From a virus, in IMG/VR virus record IMGVR_UViG_3300042473_001265, positions 1 through 64,000 of that record: a DNA stretch of 64,000 bases; one strand, 5' to 3'. The notes beneath the pieces are model-generated. The model made no database searches and was not told where the DNA came from. It saw only the letters and a program-made list of their open reading frames with translations. Positions 48,813 to 56,240 of the stretch are shown piece after piece; positions within the stretch are counted from its first letter, which is position 1, and the number at the start of each line of letters is the position of its first letter. The translations under genes and the position numbers were made by a program.

Positions 48813-49601
48813 ATGGATCACTACAAAACACTTGATGTTGCCCGTACTGCCACTCCGGATGAAATAAAAAAAGCCTATCGCAAGCTGGCTTCTCAGCATC
48901 ATCCCGACAAAGGTGGCAACACTGCCAAGTTTCAAGAACTACAAACTGCTTACGACACCCTAAGCGATCCTGCCAAACGACAGCAATACGATAACCCTAG
49001 GCCCAATTTTGGACAACACCCGCATCCGGGCGGACAACAGTTTGACTTTGACACTATATTTGATGTGTTTGGCACTAGGTTTACTCAGAGCACTAGGCAG
49101 CGACCACAAACAGTCATCAGCAGAGTAGGACTGACCATCAGTCTAACTGACGTGGCCACTGGTGGCAAACGCACCATTGGGCTGGGCCACGGGCAAGCCA
49201 ACACTATCGAAATAGACATACCCGCAGGTATCAATCAAGGCGATAGTGTGCAGTACAAAGGCATTGCTCCGGGTGGTGGAGATTTGATAATAACATTCAG
49301 CGTTCGCGACGATCCCAAATGGCAACGGCAAGGAGCAAATTTACATACCGAACAGTTGGTGAATATTTGGGATCTGATTGTGGGTGGTGAATCTGTGGTC
49401 CGGGACCTGTTCAACGAAGAGATAACCATTCTAATACCGCGGGGCACACAGCCCGGTAGTAGATTACGGTTAAGGGGTCGTGGACTGCCCAGCAAAACTG
49501 GCCCAGGCGATATAATTGTGCAGGTACAGGCTGTTATTCCCGATCACATACCCGAAGATTTGTTAAATATGATAGAACAAAAACGAACAACTGTTGGTTG
49601 A
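48813..49601 (+). CDS. DnaJ/CbpA-type co-chaperone
   Basis: 262 residues. J domain at 1-65 with HPD (30-32). GGGGxF linker reduced. No zinc-finger repeats, so CbpA-like, followed by the two C-terminal substrate barrels ([39 protein letters not shown]). It would recruit host DnaK. Precedes the ClpA-like unfoldase; the pair may direct host proteostasis to phage ends. Confidence 0.9.
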   Translation: MDHYKTLDVARTATPDEIKKAYRKLASQHHPDKGGNTAKFQELQTAYDTLSDPAKRQQYDNPRPNFGQHPHPGGQQFDFDTIFDVFGTRFTQSTRQRPQTVISRVGLTISLTDVATGGKRTIGLGHGQANTIEIDIPAGINQGDSVQYKGIAPGGGDLIITFSVRDDPKWQRQGANLHTEQLVNIWDLIVGGESVVRDLFNEEITILIPRGTQPGSRLRLRGRGLPSKTGPGDIIVQVQAVIPDHIPEDLLNMIEQKRTTVG

Positions 49602-49626
49602 TCTAAAGTTTAGATCGTAGTATAAT
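49598..49626 (+). promoter_or_regulatory. Promoter of the ClpA-like gene with palindromic spacer
   Basis: -35 TTGATC 49598-49603, -10 TATAAT 49621-49626. The spacer is almost filled by a perfect palindrome GATCTAAA-G-TTTAGATC (49600-49616). A dimeric repressor bound there would block RNA polymerase. Confidence 0.7.
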
Positions 49627-49655
49627 ACTTTAATTGAATACTCACGAAAGACACA

Positions 49656-51929
49656 ATGCAAAATAATCCAGAAATCGATGCTGTAGTCAACAACGCCACT
49701 GCCATTGCTGTGGGACACAAACACGGATATGTGCTGACAGAACATGTGCTGCTGGCCATGGTACAGTATCCATCGTTCCGCAAAATACTAGAAAAATACG
49801 GAACACCAGTTGAACAACTAGAATCTGAATTGCACAACTACCTGCAGAGTCAAACCAGCCTGTTGACAGACCGCACAGATCCCCCACGCAAAACCAATGC
49901 ACTGGAGCGAGTGTTTAATCGGGCGCTGACACAGGTACTGTTCACGGGCCGTAGAACAATTACCTTGTTGGACTTGTATTTGGCCATGATGTCTGAAACC
50001 AACAGCCATGCACATTACTACTTGTTGAAGTATAATGTTCGCAAAACAGAATTTGCTGAATTCTTCCAAAAGAATTACAACATCACTGATGTGGAATTGA
50101 CCAGCGCCAAGGCCGACGAAATTCTTGAAGAACACTGTGTCAATTTGAGTCGCAGAGCAGCCGAAGGTCAACTTGAACCCATGATTGGGCGCACAGCCGA
50201 ACTGGAAGAAATGATCACTGTGCTGGCCCGCAAGTTCAAGGCCAATGTGCTGATGGTGGGCGATCCGGGTGTGGGCAAAACTGCCATCATTGACGGACTG
50301 GCACAAGAAATTCATGCTGGCTCTGTGCCAGAGTTTCTCAAAGGTGCAGAAGTTTGGGGACTGGAAATTGGATCCCTGTTGGCTGGCAGCAAGTATCGCG
50401 GCGAGTTTGAAGAAAAGTTCAAAGATGTTATCACAGCATTGAAAACCAAGAAGAACTGTGTGCTGTTCATTGACGAAGCACACACCATGATGGGTGCGGG
50501 TGCCAGTGGATCCAGCAGTCTGGACTTTGCCAACATGATCAAACCGGCCATCACCAGTGGCAACTTGAAAGTGATTGCCAGTACCACCTGGGAAGAATAC
50601 TACGAATCATTCGAGCGTGATCGTGCGCTAATGCGCCGTTTTCACAGAGTCACCATTGGTGAGCCGGATGCTGCCACCACTGAGCAGATCCTGATTGGCA
50701 TCAGCCCTAGACTGGAATCATTCCACAATGTGATGATTGACACAGACGCCATGTGTGCAGCAGTGGAACTGAGTGGACGCTACATACACGATCGTAAGAA
50801 TCCTGACAAGTCAATTGATCTGCTGGACGGTGCCTGTGCTGCACAGCGAGTGTTGGATCAAGGCACAGTCACAGTGAACAAACACATGATCATGGCACAG
50901 GTCAGCCGTGTGACCAGTATTCCACTGGACCGCTTGCAAAACGAACGCAGTATCAAAATTACCGAACTTGAAAGCAATGTCAAACAATTCCTGTACGGGC
51001 AGGATGCAGCAATTGACACTGTGCTGGAACGAGTGTACATCAACTTCTCTGGCATTGGCAATCCCAAAAAGCCGGTGGCCAGCTTTTTGTTCCTGGGTCC
51101 AACTGGCACAGGCAAAACAGAATTGGCCAAGCTGCTGGCAGAGAATCTTGACATGCACCTGCTGAAATATGACATGAGCGAGTTTCAGGAAAAGCACAGC
51201 ATTGCCAGCTTGATTGGTGCACCGCCGGGCTATGTGGGCTTTGATGACGGCAATGTGGGCGGCGGCAAATTGATCAGTGACATATCCAAGAACCCATTCA
51301 GTGTGCTGCTGTTTGATGAAATTGAAAAGGCACATCCTGACGTGGTCAACATCATGTTGCAGATGCTGGACGAAGCCAAAATTACTGGCAGCAGTGGCAA
51401 ATCAGTTGATGTTAAAAACTGCATCATCATCATGACCAGTAATTTAGGTGCCAGAGACAATGAAAACAACAACATTGGCTTTGGCAAATCGTTGGAAAAA
51501 TACGGCGAAGAAGATCGTGCAATGAAAGACTTCTTCAAGCCGGAACTGCGTAACCGCATTGATGCTGTGTGCAAGTTCAACAAGTTGGATCCATTGGCCA
51601 TCAAGAAAGTTGTGGTCAAGTTCACACGAGAACTACAGCAGAGCCTGTACGCCAAGAACATCAAGCTGATGTTTGATGAAAGTGTTATCAACATGCTGTC
51701 GGAAAAAGGATACGATCCCAAGATGGGTGCTAGACCGCTGAGTCGCAAGATTGACGAACTGATTCGTGTTCCGCTCAGCAAGCGCATACTGTTTGATCAG
51801 ATCAAAGACTGTTCTATATTGGCCATCATGGTTGCTGACGAGCTGATGTTTGTGACCAAACCGCTGACTGGTCCCCTGCCAATTGTGGACGGAAAAGGAT
51901 ATATTTTACTCGATGCCCCTGCTGTCTGA
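49656..51929 (+). CDS. ClpA-like AAA+ unfoldase with ClpP-binding IGF loop
   Basis: 757 residues, close to E. coli ClpA (758). N-domain about 1-140. First AAA+ module with Walker A GDPGVGKT (202-209), Walker B LFIDEAHTMMGAG. No long ClpB-type middle domain. Second module with GPTGTGKT (481-488), LFDEIEKAHPDV. I607-G608-F609 sits where ClpA has IGL and ClpX IGF, the tripeptide that docks into ClpP. No clpP is seen here, so host ClpP is the likely partner. The promoter has an operator-like palindrome. Confidence 0.88.
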   Translation: MQNNPEIDAVVNNATAIAVGHKHGYVLTEHVLLAMVQYPSFRKILEKYGTPVEQLESELHNYLQSQTSLLTDRTDPPRKTNALERVFNRALTQVLFTGRRTITLLDLYLAMMSETNSHAHYYLLKYNVRKTEFAEFFQKNYNITDVELTSAKADEILEEHCVNLSRRAAEGQLEPMIGRTAELEEMITVLARKFKANVLMVGDPGVGKTAIIDGLAQEIHAGSVPEFLKGAEVWGLEIGSLLAGSKYRGEFEEKFKDVITALKTKKNCVLFIDEAHTMMGAGASGSSSLDFANMIKPAITSGNLKVIASTTWEEYYESFERDRALMRRFHRVTIGEPDAATTEQILIGISPRLESFHNVMIDTDAMCAAVELSGRYIHDRKNPDKSIDLLDGACAAQRVLDQGTVTVNKHMIMAQVSRVTSIPLDRLQNERSIKITELESNVKQFLYGQDAAIDTVLERVYINFSGIGNPKKPVASFLFLGPTGTGKTELAKLLAENLDMHLLKYDMSEFQEKHSIASLIGAPPGYVGFDDGNVGGGKLISDISKNPFSVLLFDEIEKAHPDVVNIMLQMLDEAKITGSSGKSVDVKNCIIIMTSNLGARDNENNNIGFGKSLEKYGEEDRAMKDFFKPELRNRIDAVCKFNKLDPLAIKKVVVKFTRELQQSLYAKNIKLMFDESVINMLSEKGYDPKMGARPLSRKIDELIRVPLSKRILFDQIKDCSILAIMVADELMFVTKPLTGPLPIVDGKGYILLDAPAV

Positions 51930-52572
51930 ATTTCAATCCGTCAGTAGAGATCGCTTATTTTTCGATCAATACAGGTATTGCATGACCGCTGGCCTTAGCG
52001 AAGCCACTTGTCTGCGACGGCTCACACACAAGTGGATAGATGAAGTGGTACAGATGCGCCGCACCTATCACACCCCCCTGCTGTCTGCCAGAAACCCCGG
52101 CATGCCCGCTGATGTAATTGACAATTTACACAAAATTTGTCAACTGCTGATAGACACTGCATATCCTTTCAAATTGCTAGTGGAATGGGGCAACATTCGT
52201 CTGTACACAAACGATGCTGTGTTGTTTGATCAGTTGTTGGCTGTGGGTCATTTTGCATGGGTCAATTATAAACAGGCCGTGATTGATCGTGTGCGAGACA
52301 CTGTGACATTGAAGAATCCACAACATCAGTATCGCAGCTATTTTGCAAGAGCAAAACTGACCGATCAGCAAAAGCAATCGATTGTGCAGTTCTTAAACAA
52401 TAACCGTGCTGATTTCAGACTGAGTCCCTGTTTGGCCGATTGGACAACACAGCCGTTCAAATGGACAGAACCTTACTATTTCATTGATCATAATGACGCT
52501 GCTTGTTTGACCATGTTGAGCTTGATCAACTCTCGTTTGATAAAAAAGACAAATACCATCGTACAAGGATAA
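51913..52572 (+). CDS. Unknown phage protein
   Basis: 219 residues from ATG 51913, overlapping the end of the ClpA-like gene by 17 bases. Helical and aromatic (SEFQSVSRDRLFFDQYRYCM, WIDEVVQMRRTYHTPLLSAR, RLYTNDAVLFDQLLAV). Type seen in cyanophages as hypothetical. Likely co-transcribed with the unfoldase; an adaptor role is possible but unsupported. Confidence 0.6.
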   Translation: MPLLSEFQSVSRDRLFFDQYRYCMTAGLSEATCLRRLTHKWIDEVVQMRRTYHTPLLSARNPGMPADVIDNLHKICQLLIDTAYPFKLLVEWGNIRLYTNDAVLFDQLLAVGHFAWVNYKQAVIDRVRDTVTLKNPQHQYRSYFARAKLTDQQKQSIVQFLNNNRADFRLSPCLADWTTQPFKWTEPYYFIDHNDAACLTMLSLINSRLIKKTNTIVQG

Positions 52573-52582
52573 GTAATACACT

Positions 52583-52747
52583 ATGGCAAAAATACACGAA
52601 GAAACAGTTGTGATCACACTGAGCAAGTTGGTCAAAGATAGCGATACTGGCACGGAAATTGTCAGCAACGACATTGTGGCAGCCCTGCAAAGTGTAACCG
52701 AAGAACTGCTGGGCGCAGGCATTGTGGTGGAAGTTGTGAGAGCATAA
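52583..52747 (+). CDS. 54-residue small protein
   Basis: MAKIHEETVVITLSKLVKDS, ending LLGAGIVVEVVRA: a beta-alpha-beta pattern. The next gene begins 1 base after its stop. Conserved small phage protein by appearance, role unknown. Confidence 0.55.
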   Translation: MAKIHEETVVITLSKLVKDSDTGTEIVSNDIVAALQSVTEELLGAGIVVEVVRA

Positions 52748-52748
52748 C

Positions 52749-53123
52749 ATGTCTATGACCACACTGACCTTGTTGAGCAATGTAGTTGTGGGCACTCCCA
52801 ACGGCAATTACGATGGCAGCACCACATTCTTTGAAAGTGACCCAGTCAAAGGGGTGGGCTATTATCAGGGTCAGGGCAGTTTACAAACTATATTTGTAAC
52901 AGTAACCAACTTTCCCGGTTCAATGAAATTTCAGGCAACATTGGATTTTGATCCAGTCACTGCCCACTGGTTTGACGTGTATGATCTCACTGACGATTCA
53001 ACAGAATTTCGTTTGCCTGTAAACTTGACTGGCAATTACACATGGCTCAAAGCAGTGGTCACTGGGTTTGAAAACGACGGATCCACGGTGGCCGAGATCA
53101 ACACAGTGGCTGTCACTTACTGA
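52749..53123 (+). CDS. Beta-rich virion-type protein
   Basis: 124 residues. Begins MSMTTLTLLSNVVVGTPNGN, then DPVKGVGYYQGQGSLQTIFV and a Thr/Val-rich beta domain. Resembles small structural proteins of T4-like marine phages. Starts directly after the previous stop. Confidence 0.6.
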   Translation: MSMTTLTLLSNVVVGTPNGNYDGSTTFFESDPVKGVGYYQGQGSLQTIFVTVTNFPGSMKFQATLDFDPVTAHWFDVYDLTDDSTEFRLPVNLTGNYTWLKAVVTGFENDGSTVAEINTVAVTY

Positions 53124-53124
53124 T

Positions 53125-53559
53125 ATGAACACAACATCAATCACATTTGACCTAGACAGCACTGATTACACTGCTCGATTGGCGTTTGAAGTGTTGTTAA
53201 ACGACACGGTTGTGTTTGCCACAGAGCATGTTACACAACCCACCGCTGTTGAGATCAACATTGCCGATGACGAAGGCGAGCATGAACTTAAATTTGTGCT
53301 GAAAAATAAAACACAAGATCACACCGTTATTGACGAAAACGGCAACATCATCAGTGATGCTGTGTTGTCAATTGCCAATGTAGCAATGGACGAGATCAAG
53401 CTGGGACACATGTTCTTTGAACAAACAGTCTATCATCATGACACCAATGGATCTCAATTGTTTGTTAAGGACAAGTTTTTTGGTGTTATGGGTTGCAATG
53501 GATATGTGAGTTTAAAATTCTCTACTCCGCTTTTCCTATGGTTGTTGGAAAACATGTAA
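53125..53559 (+). CDS. Beta-rich protein, possible virion component
   Basis: 144 residues from ATG 53125, just after the previous stop. TSITFDLDSTDYTARLAFEV, a jelly-roll-like strand series with DDEGEHELKFVL, and ending TPLFLWLLENM. Similar cyanophage proteins are familiar to me as hypotheticals. Confidence 0.55.
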   Translation: MNTTSITFDLDSTDYTARLAFEVLLNDTVVFATEHVTQPTAVEINIADDEGEHELKFVLKNKTQDHTVIDENGNIISDAVLSIANVAMDEIKLGHMFFEQTVYHHDTNGSQLFVKDKFFGVMGCNGYVSLKFSTPLFLWLLENM

Positions 53560-53560
53560 G

Positions 53561-53568
53561 CATAAATA
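53561..53568 (+). promoter_or_regulatory. T4-like late promoter CATAAATA, near-leaderless
   Basis: Predicted start 53574, 2 bases before ATG 53576; no Shine-Dalgarno sequence. Confidence 0.6.
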
Positions 53569-53575
53569 TGCTACA

Positions 53576-54352
53576 ATGAATTATCTTGTAATCTACCCTG
53601 GTCGTTTTCATCCATTTCACCGCGGTCATATGGCCAGTTATGATTGGCTGACTAAAAAGTTTGGAGAAAATAGCGTGTATATTGCCACCAGCAATGTGCA
53701 GGCACCCATCACCAGTCCGTTCAATTACAGTGACAAAGTGATGATGATGACCAAGTTGGGTGTTCCGGCTAGCCACATTGCCAATGTGAAGAATCCTTAT
53801 CAAGCAACAGAAATCACTGGTAATCTGTCCGACGACGAAAAAAACAAAACAGCATTGGTATTTGCAGTCAGTGCCAAAGACGCTGAACGCTTCAACTTTG
53901 CTCCAAAAAAAGACGGCACGCCAGGTTATTTGCAACCACTGCCCAAGACTGGCAAAGGCGTAAAGCCCATGACCAAACACGGTTATGTGGCCATCACTCC
54001 CACCATCAACTTCCAAGTAAACGGAGTAGATGCCAACAGTGCCAGTGAAATACGCAGCATGTATATCAAAGGCAATGACCATGACAAGGATCAGGTCATT
54101 GCTGATCTGTACGGACAACCAGATCCGGCAATTCGAGCAATGTTTGATAAAAAGTTAGGCATTGGTGAGCAGATACAACAGCAGATCAACGAAGCACGCC
54201 GCAGTGTTGGCGCTGGCAGACAGTTTGGTAAAACTCAGCTTGCAGAATGGATGCAAAATGTGTTACAATTAGAAAAACAAGCAAACAGTATTGATCTTGA
54301 TTTTTCCCACATCAACCCAGATTATATAGACGAAAAAACTTATAATCGTTAA
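53576..54352 (+). CDS. NMN-adenylyltransferase-like nucleotidylyltransferase
   Basis: 258 residues. NYLVIYPGRFHPFHRGHMA has the GRF.P.H.GH signature of nicotinamide-nucleotide and related adenylyltransferases. SASEIRSMY may be the distal ISGT.IR-like motif. A C-terminal helical tail of about 70 residues is extra (VGAGRQFGKTQLAEWMQ). If it makes NAD+ or deamido-NAD+, it pairs with NadE (19176). T4-like cyanophages carry similar genes. Late expression and a virion role cannot be excluded. Confidence 0.65.
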   Translation: MNYLVIYPGRFHPFHRGHMASYDWLTKKFGENSVYIATSNVQAPITSPFNYSDKVMMMTKLGVPASHIANVKNPYQATEITGNLSDDEKNKTALVFAVSAKDAERFNFAPKKDGTPGYLQPLPKTGKGVKPMTKHGYVAITPTINFQVNGVDANSASEIRSMYIKGNDHDKDQVIADLYGQPDPAIRAMFDKKLGIGEQIQQQINEARRSVGAGRQFGKTQLAEWMQNVLQLEKQANSIDLDFSHINPDYIDEKTYNR

Positions 54353-54364
54353 CGCACAACAAAC

Positions 54365-55240
54365 ATGAAGATAGCAGTAGCAAGTGACATTCACCTAGAG
54401 TTCGGTGACTTGGAAATCGTCAATGACCAAAACGCACAAGTCTTGATATTGTCCGGCGACATCCTTGTGGCCCGGGACATTACGCAACAGGATCCGTATG
54501 GAATAATGGGTCCAGAATATCGCAGCAATCGTTATCATGACTTTATGCAACGCTGCTCTGCACAGTTTCCGCATGTGATCTACATCATGGGCAATCATGA
54601 GCACTACAACGGAGACTTTGCCACAACAGAAAAACACCTAAAAGATGTGTTGGGCTACCTCAAAAATGTGCATGTGTTGGAAAAAGAAACAGTGGTCATT
54701 GATGACATCACTTTCATTGGCGGCACACTGTGGACCGACATGAATCGTGAAGACTCACTCACACTGTACCACATGAGCAGCATGATGAACGATTTTAGGA
54801 TCATCAGCAACAGCACCAGAAATGTCAATTATAGAACCTTTGATGATGTTGACAATCCCGACAAACCAACTTTTAAAACTCGGCCAGCTAGATTCAGCCC
54901 AGAGGATTCTGTAGAACAACATCGTCAATCTGTGGCCTACATTCAGCACTGTGTCGAAGGTCGAGCAGATCAAAAGTTTGTGGTGGCAGGGCATCATGCA
55001 CCCAGCAGACTCAGCACACATGCACAGTATGCCAATGCGACTTTGATGAACGGTGCCTACAGTTCTGAGCTGGATGCGTTTATTGAAGATCATCCGCAGA
55101 TTCGACTGTGGACGCACGGGCACACACATCACCCATTTGACTACACAATTGGCAAAACCAGAGTGTTATGCAATCCACGCGGCTACATCAATCACGAACC
55201 TGCTGCCAGTGATTTCAAACTGCTCACAGTGGAAGTGTGA
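54365..55240 (+). CDS. Calcineurin-like metallophosphoesterase
   Basis: 291 residues. SDIHLEF (DxH), LSGDILV (GD), MGNHEHYNG (GNHE), AGHHAPS and THGHTHH (GHxH) give the complete dimetal site in order. Extra insertion between the blocks. Hydrolyses a phosphoester; nucleotide, sugar or nucleic acid substrates are possible. Confidence 0.85.
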   Translation: MKIAVASDIHLEFGDLEIVNDQNAQVLILSGDILVARDITQQDPYGIMGPEYRSNRYHDFMQRCSAQFPHVIYIMGNHEHYNGDFATTEKHLKDVLGYLKNVHVLEKETVVIDDITFIGGTLWTDMNREDSLTLYHMSSMMNDFRIISNSTRNVNYRTFDDVDNPDKPTFKTRPARFSPEDSVEQHRQSVAYIQHCVEGRADQKFVVAGHHAPSRLSTHAQYANATLMNGAYSSELDAFIEDHPQIRLWTHGHTHHPFDYTIGKTRVLCNPRGYINHEPAASDFKLLTVEV

Positions 55241-55274
55241 TTGGCAAAGAAATTTTGCCAGTGGCACAACACAT

Positions 55275-55282
55275 ATTAAATA
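55275..55282 (+). promoter_or_regulatory. T4-like late promoter ATTAAATA
   Basis: Predicted start 55288; leader with TTAAGGAAA before ATG 55307. Confidence 0.65.
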
Positions 55283-55306
55283 TTGCTAACCAACTTTAAG
55301 GAAAAC

Positions 55307-56173
55307 ATGGCTGACGCACAACCAACAACAGAATTGCCCTCAACTCCCGTCGGCGGGCAACAACAAATCCAAGTAAACATTGACTACTTGAAAACCACGC
55401 GAGTACACATCTGTATGCCATGCTATGGCGGTCAGTTAACTGAAAGCACATTCATGAGCTATATCAAATGGAGCAACACTGCACGCCAGTTGGGCATTGA
55501 TTGGACCATGGAAACGCTCACAAACGAAAGTTTGATCAGTCGTGCCCGTAACACACTCACTGCTAAGTTTTTGCACAACAAAGACAGCACACACCTGTTG
55601 TTTATTGATGCTGACATTGGCTTTGAACCCTGGCATATTTTGGTGTTGTTGAACCGACAAGTTGATGTGATCGGCGGCCTGTATCCAATGAAGAGCCTGC
55701 CCATCAAATGGTGTGTAAACGGCATCGAAGGCGGAGAAGAAGGCACCGACGGCCTGCAGGAAGTGAGCAAAACTGGTACAGGATTCTTGTTGATCAAGCG
55801 TGATGTTTTTGAAAAACTAAATGCACACCCTGCTACTAAACCATTTATCAATGACATTGGCTTGTCTGCAGAACTCAACCCCTACATGAAAACCTACTTT
55901 GACACAGCAGTGCGTGAGAATCGCTACTATAGTGAAGACTGGACATTCTGTGAAAACTGGCGTGATCTAGGTGGTAAGGTCTGGGTAGACAAGCGTGTGT
56001 TGTTGCGCCATACAGGCACATATACTTTTGCTCACGAAGCACAAGAAACGCTGATTGACGCATTTACGCCCAATGTGCTGGCAAAACAATCGGCCCTGGC
56101 AGCCCAGGTTGCAACTGCTACACCTGCTGTGGCAGAAACCAAAGTTATTGCTGCCAGCAAGAAAAAGAAATAA
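55307..56173 (+). CDS. Glycosyltransferase-like protein
   Basis: 288 residues from ATG 55307. THLLFIDADIGFEPWHILVL has the D-A-D metal-binding motif of GT-A enzymes. IGGLYPMKSLPIKW and TGTGFLLIKRDVFEKL, then YYSEDWTFCENWRDLGG match a phage/bacterial glycosyltransferase type that acts on surface or virion sugars. The late promoter suggests virion glycosylation or a late envelope change. Lys-rich end, terminator follows. Confidence 0.75.
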   Translation: MADAQPTTELPSTPVGGQQQIQVNIDYLKTTRVHICMPCYGGQLTESTFMSYIKWSNTARQLGIDWTMETLTNESLISRARNTLTAKFLHNKDSTHLLFIDADIGFEPWHILVLLNRQVDVIGGLYPMKSLPIKWCVNGIEGGEEGTDGLQEVSKTGTGFLLIKRDVFEKLNAHPATKPFINDIGLSAELNPYMKTYFDTAVRENRYYSEDWTFCENWRDLGGKVWVDKRVLLRHTGTYTFAHEAQETLIDAFTPNVLAKQSALAAQVATATPAVAETKVIAASKKKK

Positions 56174-56193
56174 AACAAACTGCAACACTCCAC

Positions 56194-56219
56194 AAAGCCA
56201 CTTTAACAGTGGCTTTTCC
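56194..56219 (+). terminator. Rho-independent terminator
   Basis: AAAGCCACT / AGTGGCTTT with a 5-base loop and a short T run; precedes the late promoter at 56226. Confidence 0.8.
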
Positions 56220-56225
56220 ATTTGC

Positions 56226-56233
56226 GCTAAATA
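56226..56233 (+). promoter_or_regulatory. T4-like late promoter GCTAAATA, near-leaderless
   Basis: Predicted start 56239, 2 bases before ATG 56241; it drives the multi-enzyme gene and the coupled genes to the window edge. Confidence 0.65.
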
Positions 56234-56240
56234 TTACATA

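Noticed and set aside
56055-56240. N-terminal extension of the 1447-residue protein
   Set aside because: It overlaps the glycosyltransferase gene and a terminator, and reads low-quality sequence; ATG 56241 follows a late promoter.
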